A DNA stretch of 64,000 nt from Alteriqipengyuania abyssalis (GCF_019857185.1 NZ_JAHWXP010000001.1:248001-312000); one strand, 5' to 3'. Positions 17,600 to 26,190 are shown, counted from the first letter of the stretch. The notes: generated by a model not told the origin, from the sequence alone. Numbers and translations: made by a program.

Positions 17600-18097
17600 G
17601 TGAAGGGCAACATCGTGACGATGCAGTTCGACGCGATCGTCAACGCGGCCAATTCCTCGCTGCTGGGCGGGGGCGGCGTGGATGGCGCGATCCACCGGGC
17701 GGCGGGGCCGGACCTCGTTCACGAATGCCGCCTGCTGGGCGGGTGCAAGACCGGACAGGCGAAGGTCACCAAGGGCTATCGCCTGCCCGCCGACCACATC
17801 ATCCACACCGTCGGCCCGGTCTGGCGCGGCGGCGATAATGGCGAGCCCGAGCAGCTAGCGAGTTGTTACCGGGAATCGCTCGCCCGCGCGGCGGAAATCG
17901 GCGCGCGCAGCGTGGGCATTCCCGCCATCTCGACCGGAATCTAAGGCTATCCGCTCGATCGCGCGGCGCAGCTCGCGGCACGATCGGTTACGGATGTGGT
18001 GGCGAATAATCCCGACGCCTTCGACCGCATCGCGCTGGTATGTTTCGACGATGAGGCACTGGCGACTTTCCGGAATGCTCTGGAGACTGTGCAGTGA
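17600..18097 (+). pseudogene. Macro-domain (ADP-ribose-binding) gene interrupted by one in-frame stop
   Basis: The frame encodes a macro domain: '[27 protein letters not shown]' region, 'IIHTVGPVW' and 'GIPAISTGI'. At 17942-17944 a TAA replaces the tyrosine that normally follows (STG-hydrophobic-Y-GYP), then the same frame continues as a normal C-terminus GYPLDRAAQLAA to a TGA at 18095. A single base change (TAC or TAT to TAA) therefore separates it from an intact gene. The start is uncertain: a GTG at 17600 is the best candidate but similar proteins begin slightly upstream, where only non-standard codons follow the previous gene's stop. Its final stop overlaps the next GTG start. Confidence 0.8.
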
Positions 18098-18441
18098 GCC
18101 CGAAACTTGCGCTGCTGGCACCCATCGGCCTGCTGGCCCTGTCCAACATCGTGATGAATGTCGCGTGGTATGCCAACCTCAAGGCACCGGAAAAAACGCT
18201 GGTCTGGGCCATCGGTGTCTCGTGGCTGATCGCGCTTGGCGAATACGTGTTTGCCGTTCCCGCCAACCGGATCGGTATTGCCGCCTATTCGCTGGCCGAG
18301 CTCAAGACGATCACCACGGTTTTCTCGCTGGTCGGCTTCGTTATCGTCGCCTTCTTCATGTTCGGGGAGAAGCCCGGTCTCAACCAGCTGATCGGGTTCG
18401 CGCTGATCGGCGCGGGGTCGTTCTTCATCTTCAAGCCCTGA
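18094..18441 (+). CDS. DUF486 (DMT-like) small membrane protein
   Basis: A 115-residue membrane protein with four hydrophobic helices (about 5-25, 37-53, 68-92, 95-113). The layout, and segments 'NVAWYANLK' and 'AYSLAELKTITTVFSL', are typical of the DUF486 family, related to drug/metabolite transporter half-units. The GTG start overlaps the stop of the macro-domain pseudogene (GTGA), a relic of co-translation. Transport substrate unknown. Confidence 0.85.
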   Translation: MSPKLALLAPIGLLALSNIVMNVAWYANLKAPEKTLVWAIGVSWLIALGEYVFAVPANRIGIAAYSLAELKTITTVFSLVGFVIVAFFMFGEKPGLNQLIGFALIGAGSFFIFKP

Positions 18442-18545
18442 TGGCGCAATCGGTGGGCCGGGCGGTTCGGGCCGGTTGACACACGCGCACCCGACTGCGT
18501 TTGGCTGAACGCCGAACGAACGAAACAGCCGGAGACTTTCAGACC

Positions 18546-19841
18546 ATGCGCAAGATCGCCCTCGGGTGCCTGCTTCTCGCTTCGCTGAGCGCGTCCATGC
18601 CCGTTGCCGCGCAAGACGCTGCGAGCGAGTCCGCGCCGGATGCAGCGGCCTTCGATGCGGCTGCCGCATGGGAAGAGTTCGAGCATCTGCTGCGCGACAA
18701 GTACGCCTATATCGAGCGCGACGATATCGACGTCGAAGCGCAGCTGGACCGCTCCCGCGCGCTGGCCGCGAAGGCGCCCGACAAGGCGGCGCTGCGGCGG
18801 ATCATGCACCGCACCGCACTGACCTTCATGGACCCGCACCTGATCGTCGGCCCGTTCGAGGATGACGACTACGCGATCGTGATGACCGCCGCCGATCTTG
18901 ATGCGCGGTTCAAGGAGGGCAGGGCGCTGATCGTCGACGTTCGGCGCGGCTCGCCTGCCTTCGATGCCGGGCTGCGGCCGGGCGACGAGGTGCTTTCCAT
19001 CGGCGGAACACCGGCGAAGGATGCCGCGCAGGCTCCGTTCGGCGAGGTGCTTCCCGATCCGACCGCTGCACAGCTCGATTACGGGCTGACGCTGGCGGTC
19101 AACGGGCGGCGCAAGGGCGACCGTTCGCTGAAGGTCCGCACGGCAACGGGCCAAACCCGCACCTTCGAGCTGGCCTCGATGCGGGACTGGGCCAATTCGC
19201 TGCGCGAGCGCAAGCTGGTCGACCTCTCCTTCGTCGGCACCGGCGGCGATGTCGCGGTGCTCACGCCGCTCAATTCCCTTGGTGACAATGGCACGATCCC
19301 CGCCTTCGACGCGGCGATGAAAGAGGCCATTGGGGCCGGTGCGCGGGCGATCATCCTCGACATGCGCGAGACGCCGAGCGGGGGCAATACGGAGGTCGGT
19401 CGCTCCATCATCGGGCACTTCACCGACCGGGTGAGCCCCTACCAGATGCACCGCATTCCTGCGCTGGAGCGCGAGTTCACTGTGCCGCGCCAGTTCGTCG
19501 AATATGTCTTCCCGCGCGAACCGCGCTTCGACGGCCCTGTGGTCGTGCTGCACGGGCGCTGGACCGGCAGCATGGGCGAGGGGATCGTCATCGGGATGGA
19601 CGCGGCGACCAATGCGACCACGATCGGCTCCAACATGGGCGATTTGCTGGGAGGGCTGTGGAACGAGCAGCTCGAACTGAGCGGCGCGCGCGTCGATCTG
19701 GGCGGCGAAGCGCTGTTCCACGTTGATGGCACCCCGCGAGAGGATTACGTCGCCGCCATCCCGATCGAACCCGCCAGCACCGGCGCCGATGGGTCGGACC
19801 CCGCGATTGCGCGGGCGCTCAAGCTGCTGGAGAAGCGGTGA
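18546..19841 (+). CDS. S41-family peptidase with PDZ domain, exported
   Basis: Periplasmic C-terminal-processing-protease relative, 431 residues. A signal peptide covers about 1-22 (PVAAQ-DA). A helical N-domain with 'FMDPHL' (H98) precedes a PDZ domain at about 105-190 ('GSPAFDAGLRPGDEVLSIGG'). The catalytic domain shows 'IILDMRETPSGGNT' and the nucleophile loop WTGSMGEG (S342). The lysine expected about 25 residues after the serine in CtpA-type enzymes is not evident, so it may use the tricorn-like Ser/His/Glu arrangement or have altered activity. A GGAG site precedes the ATG at 18546. Confidence 0.85.
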   Translation: MRKIALGCLLLASLSASMPVAAQDAASESAPDAAAFDAAAAWEEFEHLLRDKYAYIERDDIDVEAQLDRSRALAAKAPDKAALRRIMHRTALTFMDPHLIVGPFEDDDYAIVMTAADLDARFKEGRALIVDVRRGSPAFDAGLRPGDEVLSIGGTPAKDAAQAPFGEVLPDPTAAQLDYGLTLAVNGRRKGDRSLKVRTATGQTRTFELASMRDWANSLRERKLVDLSFVGTGGDVAVLTPLNSLGDNGTIPAFDAAMKEAIGAGARAIILDMRETPSGGNTEVGRSIIGHFTDRVSPYQMHRIPALEREFTVPRQFVEYVFPREPRFDGPVVVLHGRWTGSMGEGIVIGMDAATNATTIGSNMGDLLGGLWNEQLELSGARVDLGGEALFHVDGTPREDYVAAIPIEPASTGADGSDPAIARALKLLEKR

Positions 19842-19854
19842 CGCCGGCCACCGG

Positions 19855-21270
19855 TCAGCCGGTTGCGGGACGCCCGCTATAGGCAATTGCCAGCCGCGCC
19901 ACCGTCCACACCAGCCCGAGAACCGCGGTCGCCAGCAGCAGCAGCGCCATATCGGGCTGGTACTCCCGCAGTGTCGATAGCGAGACGCCGAAGAGCTGCG
20001 GGATCAGGACGACGCAGACCCATGCCAGCGCGATCATTGCGGGCAGCGGGAACCACAGGCTGAACAGGCCGAACCGGCTCGCTCGCTTCGCGCGCAGCGC
20101 GCCGCGCTTCCACCACGCCCAGATTATCGCCAGCAGGAAGATCACCGGCGCGGCGGCGAGGGTGAGGAAATTGGCCTTGCGCATCGTGGCGCCGTTATCC
20201 TGAGCCTGCGGCAGGTCGAGCGCGCGGGCGACCAGGCCGAGGCGCAGATCGGTGCTCTCGGCAAAACCCATCCCGCTGCTGCCATTGGTCAACACCACCA
20301 CGCCGCGGCGCTTGGCCGGGATCATCGCCGCGATCGTATCGAAGCCGGGGCTGGTGCCGGTGTGATAGGCGCTGCCCTCTGCGTTATCGAGCATCCACCC
20401 CAGGCCATAGCCGGGGGTGGCATCACTCGCGGGTTGCAGCATCCGCGCCTTGCCCGCCGCGCTCAGGATATCGTCCCGCCCGTTCATCATCATCCGCAGA
20501 TAGCTCGCCAGATCGCCCGCAGTGGAGACGATCCCGCCCTGCGGGGCCGAGGCCAGCGTTGCGCCTTGGGCGGCAACCGGGCGCATCGATCCGAACCACG
20601 GCGTATGCCCCCGGGCCATCGCGTGGCGCTCTCCGGCACCCGATACGAAGCTGTGCTCCATCCCCAGCGGCCCGAAGATCTTCGTGGTGACGTAGTCGGG
20701 GTACGGCATGCTGCCGACGACCTCGATCAGGTGGCCGAGGATCAGGTAATTGGCGTTGGAATAGGCCCACCGGCTGCCGGGCGGGTACGCTGGTGACTGG
20801 TCGGCATACCAAGCCGCGCGGTGGGCAATCGCATCGGCCCCTGCATCGCTCTCCTCAGGTGCGCTGTTGCCCTGCAGGGTCGAATAGCCGCTGGTGTGGC
20901 CGAGCAACTGGCGCACGGTGATCGCGCCAGCAGGCGTGTTCGCAAACTCTGGCAGATAGCGCGCGATCGGCGCGTCGAGATCGATCTTGCCCGCCTCGAC
21001 CAGCTGCATCACCGCCAGCGCGGTAAAGCTTTTCGAGATCGAGCCGAGCAGGAAGGGCGTGTCCTCGGTCACCGCGGCGCTGCCGCCCGCTTCCAGTGTG
21101 CCGCGTGCGCCGGTGGTGATGGCATCGCCGTCGACCACGGCCCACGCCACGCCCGGCAGGGGCGTGCGCTCCATCTGCGCATCGACGAACGCATCGATCT
21201 CGCCCGCGCTCGCGCCCGCCGCTCCCAACAGAGCAAGCAGACACAAAATCATTGCCAAAAGGCGGAGCAT
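19855..21270 (-). CDS. Membrane-anchored serine hydrolase (beta-lactamase/class C PBP family)
   Basis: A 471-residue serine beta-lactamase-like hydrolase. Signal peptide at about 1-22; catalytic SxxK motif S77-I-S-K80 and Y170-S-N172; the domain runs to about residue 345. Three C-terminal hydrophobic segments (near 365-385, 395-425 and 440-465) anchor it in the inner membrane with the active domain in the periplasm. Such proteins are usually D-amino-acid peptidases or esterases rather than true beta-lactamases. It converges with the S41 protease gene and diverges from the polyamine decarboxylase gene. Confidence 0.88.
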   Translation of the reverse strand: MLRLLAMILCLLALLGAAGASAGEIDAFVDAQMERTPLPGVAWAVVDGDAITTGARGTLEAGGSAAVTEDTPFLLGSISKSFTALAVMQLVEAGKIDLDAPIARYLPEFANTPAGAITVRQLLGHTSGYSTLQGNSAPEESDAGADAIAHRAAWYADQSPAYPPGSRWAYSNANYLILGHLIEVVGSMPYPDYVTTKIFGPLGMEHSFVSGAGERHAMARGHTPWFGSMRPVAAQGATLASAPQGGIVSTAGDLASYLRMMMNGRDDILSAAGKARMLQPASDATPGYGLGWMLDNAEGSAYHTGTSPGFDTIAAMIPAKRRGVVVLTNGSSGMGFAESTDLRLGLVARALDLPQAQDNGATMRKANFLTLAAAPVIFLLAIIWAWWKRGALRAKRASRFGLFSLWFPLPAMIALAWVCVVLIPQLFGVSLSTLREYQPDMALLLLATAVLGLVWTVARLAIAYSGRPATG

Positions 21271-21396
21271 TCTCCGTTCCCCAATGTCCCCGGATCATCC
21301 CGACCTACCACCGATCGCCGCGCGCGTCACAAGTGCTCGACCGACACACGACATGCCCCGATGACATGACCCGATCGCTTCCCTATCTGGCGCTCC

Positions 21397-22569
21397 ATGG
21401 AAACAAAAGCCGGCGACCCGGGCGCCTTCGCCCAATTCGATCTCTCCCGCGTCGATACGCCCGCCTTCGTGGTGGATGCGGCGAAGCTGCGCGAGAATTG
21501 CCGTATCCTTGCGGAAATCCGCGACGAGGCGGAGATCAAGATGCTCAGCGCGCTCAAAGCCTTCAGCATGTGGAGCACCGCGCCGATCATCGGCGAATAT
21601 CTCGATGGCGTGTGCACCTCCGGACTGTGGGAAGCGCGCCTTGCCTCCGAGTTCTACGATGGCGAGATCAGCACCTATTGCGCGGCCTACAAGCCGGAGG
21701 AGCTGGAGGAGGTCGCGCGCCTCTCCGACCATGTTATCTTCAACTCGCCCGGCCAGATGCGGCGCGCGGCGCTGATTCTGGAGCAGGCGAAGGCGAGCGG
21801 CGGGGCGTTCGATGTCGGCCTGCGCATCAATCCTCAGGTGCCCACCGGCGAAGTGCCGCGCTATGATCCGTCTTCGCCCGGCAGCCGCCTCGGCTTCCCG
21901 CTCAGCCAGCTGACCGAAGAGCACATGGAGGGCGTGGAGGGAATCCACTTCCACAATCTGTGCGAGCAGGGGTTCGAGCCGCTGCACCGCACGTGGGACC
22001 GCGTTTTCGACGCGATCGAGCCGTATTTCGGCCAGCTCAAGTGGATCAACATGGGCGGCGGGCACCACATCACCCGGACCGACTACGAGCGTGAGGAGCT
22101 GATCGAGTTCCTGCGTGATGCGAAGGAGGATACCGGCGCGGAAATCTATCTCGAACCGGGCGAGGCGGTCGCGCTGGATGCAGGCATCCTGGTGGGCACG
22201 ATCCTCGACACCGGCGAGAACGACGGCCCGATCGCAATCACGGACATCTCCGCCACCTGCCACATGCCCGACGTGATCGAAGCACCGTACCGGCCCGCCA
22301 TGCTGCACGAGAAGGCGGGTGAGCCGCCGGTGCGCCTCGGCGGCCCCTCGTGCCTCGCCGGAGACGTGATCGGCGAATATTCGCTACCCGTGCCCAACGA
22401 GCCGGGCCAGCGGATCGCCTTCCTCGACCAGGCGCATTATTCGATGGTGAAGACCAACACCTTCAACGGCGTCCCGCTCCCCTCGATCTGGCTGTGGGAC
22501 AGCGAAACCGACGTGCTCGAATGCGTGAAACGCTTCGGGTACGAAGAATTCCGCAACCGCCTGTCGTAA
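21397..22569 (+). CDS. nspC: Carboxynorspermidine/carboxyspermidine decarboxylase
   Basis: PLP-dependent decarboxylase of alanine-racemase fold (fold type III) that makes norspermidine or spermidine from the carboxylated intermediates. The 390-residue protein shows the PLP lysine in LSALKAFS (K54), 'HFHNLCEQ', 'NMGGGHHITR', 'EPGEAVAL' and the C-terminal 'ATCHMPDV'. It follows the route opened by the dehydrogenase at 16353 and fed by the ornithine decarboxylase at 22797. No strong ribosome site precedes the ATG, so the start is moderately sure. Confidence 0.93.
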   Translation: METKAGDPGAFAQFDLSRVDTPAFVVDAAKLRENCRILAEIRDEAEIKMLSALKAFSMWSTAPIIGEYLDGVCTSGLWEARLASEFYDGEISTYCAAYKPEELEEVARLSDHVIFNSPGQMRRAALILEQAKASGGAFDVGLRINPQVPTGEVPRYDPSSPGSRLGFPLSQLTEEHMEGVEGIHFHNLCEQGFEPLHRTWDRVFDAIEPYFGQLKWINMGGGHHITRTDYEREELIEFLRDAKEDTGAEIYLEPGEAVALDAGILVGTILDTGENDGPIAITDISATCHMPDVIEAPYRPAMLHEKAGEPPVRLGGPSCLAGDVIGEYSLPVPNEPGQRIAFLDQAHYSMVKTNTFNGVPLPSIWLWDSETDVLECVKRFGYEEFRNRLS

Positions 22570-22646
22570 CGCGAAAAGGGCGGTTTCCTGCCCGCTCATG
22601 GCGGGGGCGACGGGGGTTGCGGGACCCTCTTCGGAACTCCTAGGCT

Positions 22647-22799
22647 GGGCAGCGTTGAATCATCAGATGCTGCGCATACCGATTTCTCTTGCATCATGCT
22701 GCGGAACGCCTATTTGCGCGCCTCCGCTGCCCCAAGGGGACTCTAACCGCAAGGCAGCCCTTGTCTGAAACCTAACCGTTTTGGGGGTCCCTTGAATTG
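22647..22799 (+). promoter_or_regulatory. Structured 5' leader of ornithine decarboxylase (speF-type candidate)
   Basis: The 227-base gap before the decarboxylase holds nested inverted repeats. GGGCAGCG (22647-22654) pairs perfectly with CGCTGCCC (22725-22732), enclosing smaller ATGC-tgc-GCAT type hairpins. Next is a perfect CAAGG-CAGC-CCTTG stem-loop (22750-22763). AAGGGGAC (22734-22741) can pair, with one bulged G, with GTCCCTT (22787-22793), which covers the ribosome-binding region before the TTG start at 22797. CTAACCG occurs twice (22743 and 22772). Alphaproteobacterial ornithine decarboxylase genes are known to carry the conserved 'speF' RNA motif; I infer this is one but cannot match it to the consensus here. 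Confidence 0.6.
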
Positions 22800-23999
22800 G
22801 CCACTTATCCCGACGCTCGATCCGTAGTTGCGGCGCTTTCGCCTGACGAACCGGTTATCCTGAACCGTCCGCACGCTGCGGCACGCGCTGCGCGTTTCTT
22901 CGTGGACGGCTTTCGCGGGCGTGCACTCTATGCAGTAAAAGCGAATCCCTCGCCCGAGCTGATCCGCATCCTGTGGGACAACGGGATCACCCATTACGAC
23001 GTCGCCTCGATCGCCGAGGTCCGGCTGGTGCGCGGGCTGCTGCCCGATGCGGAACTGTGCTTCATGCACCCGGTCAAGCCGCGCAGCGCGATTGCCGAGG
23101 CGTATCACCAGCACGGCTGCCGCACCTTCAGCCTCGATAGCGAGGAGGAGCTGACCAAGATCGTCGACGCGTGCCGCGCGCCCGACGGCAGCCCGGCAAA
23201 AGACCTCAAGCTGCTGGTGCGCCTGCGCGTCTCTTCCGAATTTTCCGAGCTGTCGCTCGCCAGCAAGTTCGGCACCGACCTGATTGATGCGCCCGTGCTG
23301 CTGCAGCAGACCCGCCAGCATTGCGACTGGCTGGGCGTGTGCTTCCATGTTGGCAGCCAGGCGATGACGCCATTCGCCTATGTGCAGGCGCTTGAGCGTG
23401 CGCGCGCCGCGATTGCTTCGTCCAGCGTGGTGATCGACATCATCGACGTGGGCGGGGGCTTCCCGAGCATCTATCCGGGCATGGAGCCGCCGCCGCTCGA
23501 AGACTATTTCGACGTCATCTTCCGCGCATCCGAATCGCTGCCGATTTCCTATTCGGCGGAGCTGTGGTGCGAACCCGGCCGGGCGCTGTGCGCGGAATAT
23601 TCCTCGCTGCTGGCGAAGGTCGAAAAGCGCCGCGGGACGGAGCTGTACATCAACGACGGCGCCTATGGCGCGCTGTACGATGCCGCGCATCTGGGCTGGA
23701 AATTCCCGGTCCGCGCGCTCGGCCGTGACGAGCATGCCGCAAGCGAGGATTTCTCCCTCTACGGCCCGACCTGCGACGATGCGGACTATATGGAAGGGCC
23801 CTTCGCGCTTCCGGCCGACATCAAGGCGGGCGACTATGTCGAGATCGGCATGCTGGGTGCCTATGGCGCGGCGATGAAGACCGATTTCAACGGCTTCGGC
23901 GCTAATATGGCGATCGTGGTCGGCGACGATCCGATGCAGACTCTCTACGATGGTCGCCGCGAACGCCCAGAGACGGACAACGTGGTCAACCTGCGCTAG
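22797..23999 (+). CDS. Ornithine decarboxylase, fold type III
   Basis: PLP enzyme that converts ornithine to putrescine. The 400-residue protein has the PLP lysine in YAVKANPSP (K48), 'FHVGSQ', the glycine loop 'DVGGGFPSIYPG', 'CEPGRALCAE' and the catalytic-cysteine segment GPTCDDADYM, which marks ornithine rather than diaminopimelate decarboxylase. It begins with TTG, preceded by GGGGG that lies inside a potential hairpin of the leader, suggesting translational control. Putrescine is the substrate of the dehydrogenase at 16353. Its stop overlaps the end of the convergent regulator gene. Confidence 0.92.
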   Translation: MATYPDARSVVAALSPDEPVILNRPHAAARAARFFVDGFRGRALYAVKANPSPELIRILWDNGITHYDVASIAEVRLVRGLLPDAELCFMHPVKPRSAIAEAYHQHGCRTFSLDSEEELTKIVDACRAPDGSPAKDLKLLVRLRVSSEFSELSLASKFGTDLIDAPVLLQQTRQHCDWLGVCFHVGSQAMTPFAYVQALERARAAIASSSVVIDIIDVGGGFPSIYPGMEPPPLEDYFDVIFRASESLPISYSAELWCEPGRALCAEYSSLLAKVEKRRGTELYINDGAYGALYDAAHLGWKFPVRALGRDEHAASEDFSLYGPTCDDADYMEGPFALPADIKAGDYVEIGMLGAYGAAMKTDFNGFGANMAIVVGDDPMQTLYDGRRERPETDNVVNLR

Positions 24000-24739
24000 T
24001 TTGTGCTGCGGGGCGATGGGATGGCCTGCCGCTCCGCCGCCTTCTGCGCTTCCCATTCGGCCATGCGCATCGCCTGATAGCGGCGCAGCAGCTCGACCCT
24101 GCGCGGGCGGAAGCTCGTCTCCCCCAGCTCCAGCCGTTCCATCCGCGCGACCTCGAAGGTGCGGTATCCTTCGCGCAGCAGGCACCAGCCGACGACCATC
24201 AGCGTGGTCGGGCTGTAGGACAGGCCCAGCGGGAGGATTTCGCGCTGCGTGACCCGCTCCTGCCGGTCGCGATAGGTAATCGTCACGCTCATCTCGTCCC
24301 AGCAGGCCTGGCGTAGCAGGTCGACATCGACCGCGATTTGCGGGCGCTCTGCGGGCATGCGCCACGATCGCATGATCGCGTGCATCGACTGGCGCGCCTG
24401 ACGGTCGGGCAGGGTGGCAATGATCCGCGCCATCGCGTCGCGGCCCGCCTTGGCGAGTCGCTCGTCACCCAGCTCGTCCAGACTGCCCACCGCCAGCATC
24501 AGCGCCTCTGTTTCGAGGCGCGTGAAGCTTTGCGGGGGCAGCGCCGGGTCTTCGGTCAGCGTATAGCCATAGCCTGCCGCACCATCGATCAGCACGCCCC
24601 CTGCGCGCAAGGTGGCGATGTCGCGATAGAGCTGGCGCTGCGAGATCTCGGTTTCCGCCGCCAGCCGCTCCGCCGTGACGGGCGAGGGCAGCCGCCTGAG
24701 CGCGGCGAGCAGTCGCATCAACCTGTCCTGTCGTGCCAT
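23996..24739 (-). CDS. YafY-like transcriptional regulator (HTH + WYL domain)
   Basis: A 247-residue DNA-binding protein. Residues about 5-60 form a winged helix-turn-helix of the DeoR/HTH_11 type ('TAERLAAETEISQRQLYRDIATL'), and residues about 130-215 form a WYL ligand-binding domain ('ITYRDRQERVTQREILPLGL'). It is divergent from a glutathione transferase gene 70 bases away, so it probably controls that gene and itself. Ligand unknown; WYL domains often bind nucleic acid or small ligands. Confidence 0.88.
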   Translation of the reverse strand: MARQDRLMRLLAALRRLPSPVTAERLAAETEISQRQLYRDIATLRAGGVLIDGAAGYGYTLTEDPALPPQSFTRLETEALMLAVGSLDELGDERLAKAGRDAMARIIATLPDRQARQSMHAIMRSWRMPAERPQIAVDVDLLRQACWDEMSVTITYRDRQERVTQREILPLGLSYSPTTLMVVGWCLLREGYRTFEVARMERLELGETSFRPRRVELLRRYQAMRMAEWEAQKAAERQAIPSPRSTN

Positions 24740-24809
24740 CGCTGCTGCCTCTTTCTGTCAGGAGGGCGGGCATATCCCTGCGCCATCGCAAACGGAAAGG
24801 AAAAAGCAC
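24740..24809. promoter_or_regulatory. Divergent control region of regulator and GST genes
   Basis: The 70 bases between the WYL regulator and the glutathione transferase must carry both promoters. An imperfect inverted repeat CAGGAGGG...CCCTG (about 24758-24781) is a possible operator, and GGAAAGGAAAAA before 24810 is the ribosome site of the transferase. Confidence 0.4.
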
Positions 24810-25382
24810 ATGCTTACGCTCTATCACTCGCCCCAGTCACGCTCGGACACGGTCGTCGATCTGATCCGCATGCTCGGCGCGGATGTGGATATTCGCGAGG
24901 TCACGATCCGCCGGCAGGATGGCTCGGGCGCGCAGGACCCGGACAATCCGCACCCGGAAAAGAAGGTGCCTTACCTGGTCGATGGCGACGAGCATGTGCG
25001 CGAGCGCGGGGCGATCATGCTCTACCTGACCGACAAGTATCCGCAGGCGAAGCTGGGACCGCTGCCGGGCGATGCGGGGCGCGGCGCTTACCTGTCTTGG
25101 CTGTCCTATTATCAGGGCATCATGGAGCCGCTGCTGATCCTCCAGTGGGCAGGCATCGAAAATCCGGTCGTCACGGACGGGTTGGGCGACATGGAGCGGA
25201 TGCTGGAGACGCTCGCCACTCCCTTGCGCACCGGCCCGTGGCTGCTGGGCGAGCGGTTCAGCGCGGCGGACATGCTGCTGAGCTCGCCGTTCCAGTGGTT
25301 CGGCGATGCCCTGCCCGCGGGGCCGGAGGTGAAGAGCTGGGTGGAGCGCTGCGCGGCCGAGATGGCCGAAGTTACCGCCTAG
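24810..25382 (+). CDS. Glutathione S-transferase family protein
   Basis: Cytosolic GST-like protein of 190 residues. The N-terminal thioredoxin-fold part (LTLYHSPQSRSDTV, then KKVPYLVDGDE with the cis-proline and ERGAIMLYLTDKYP) is followed by an all-helical C-terminal domain (LSYYQGIMEPLL, 'LLGERFSAADMLL'). The start ATG at 24810 has a strong GGAAAGG site. It is likely regulated by the divergent WYL regulator. A serine in 'SPQSRS' may be the catalytic residue, but the GST class is not clear. Confidence 0.88.
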   Translation: MLTLYHSPQSRSDTVVDLIRMLGADVDIREVTIRRQDGSGAQDPDNPHPEKKVPYLVDGDEHVRERGAIMLYLTDKYPQAKLGPLPGDAGRGAYLSWLSYYQGIMEPLLILQWAGIENPVVTDGLGDMERMLETLATPLRTGPWLLGERFSAADMLLSSPFQWFGDALPAGPEVKSWVERCAAEMAEVTA

Positions 25383-25389
25383 GAGAGTT

Positions 25390-25415
25390 GGGGGAGGGCC
25401 GGGCAGGCTCTCCCC
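25390..25415. terminator. Bidirectional hairpin between convergent genes
   Basis: GGGGG-AGGGCC (25390-25400) pairs with GGCTCT-CCCC (25106+ offset, i.e. 25406-25415) around a GGGCA loop, giving about ten base pairs with one bulge and one G-T pair. It fills the gap between the convergent GST and nitroreductase genes. There is no T-run, so function as a terminator is inferred from position. Confidence 0.55.
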
Positions 25416-26114
25416 TCAGCCGTCGAACCCGACGAAGCGGACGGTTTCGTCCAGCGGCTTGCGTTCGGAGACCACCGCGTTGGCGGGGAAGTCAGGGTCG
25501 GGCCAGCCCATCGCGACGCAGATCATGATCACCTGATCCTCGGGGATGTCTGCATGCTCGCGCACCACCGGGCTCTGCATGATCCCCTGCGAGTTGATCA
25601 CGCAGCCCAGCCCGCGGGACCATGCCGCGTTGACCAGCGCATTGGTGATCGCACCGCAATCGAACGGCGCAATGTCGCTGCCGAGAATGTCGCGATCATA
25701 GGTCACCACGATCGAGACGGGCGCATCGAACTGGCGAAAACCGCGCAGCGTCCAGTCCTGCCTGCGCTCCTTGTCCTCACGCTCGATCCCCATCGCGCCG
25801 AACAGCTGCTTGGCGACGTCGATCTGGCGGCGGCGGTGGTGCTCGGGCATCTCGCCTTCGGGCCGGCGGAATTCGCGCGTGTCGGGATTGCCGGCGAGGA
25901 TGCCCTCGGTGTTGCCCCGCCGGATCGCGTCGAGCGGGTCGCCGGTCACCACGGTGAAGTTCCAGCACTGGTTGTTGTACGAGGACGGAGCGCGGGTCGC
26001 GAGGGTGATGACCTCCTCGATCAGCTCGCGCGGGACCGGCTTGTCCAGAAAGCCGCGAATGCTCCTGCGGCCGGTGACGACCTCGTCGTAAGTTTGATTG
26101 CGATTCCCGCCCAC
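25416..26114 (-). CDS. Nitroreductase family protein
   Basis: FMN-dependent NAD(P)H oxidoreductase of 232 residues. The N-terminal FMN site RRSIRGFLDKPV and 'ATRAPSSYNNQCW' are classic for the family, as are 'LVNAAWSRGLGCVINS' and the C-terminal 'VAMGWPDPDFPAN'. The GTG start at 26114 is chosen because a GGGAGAGA ribosome site precedes it; the long in-frame extension upstream overlaps the SleB gene and is arginine/proline-rich junk. Substrate (nitroaromatics, quinones or other) is unknown. Confidence 0.88.
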   Translation of the reverse strand: MGGNRNQTYDEVVTGRRSIRGFLDKPVPRELIEEVITLATRAPSSYNNQCWNFTVVTGDPLDAIRRGNTEGILAGNPDTREFRRPEGEMPEHHRRRQIDVAKQLFGAMGIEREDKERRQDWTLRGFRQFDAPVSIVVTYDRDILGSDIAPFDCGAITNALVNAAWSRGLGCVINSQGIMQSPVVREHADIPEDQVIMICVAMGWPDPDFPANAVVSERKPLDETVRFVGFDG

Positions 26115-26190
26115 GCGTGTCTCTCCCTGTTTTAGGCCGACCGGGTAGCGCGGGTGTGGGGGCGCGGCAAATCCGTTACGGAAGTGCGGG

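Noticed and set aside
18442-18545. TTGACA at 18476 as promoter of the S41 protease gene
   Set aside because: The -35-like hexamer has no acceptable -10 partner 16-18 bases downstream, so I do not list it as a promoter.
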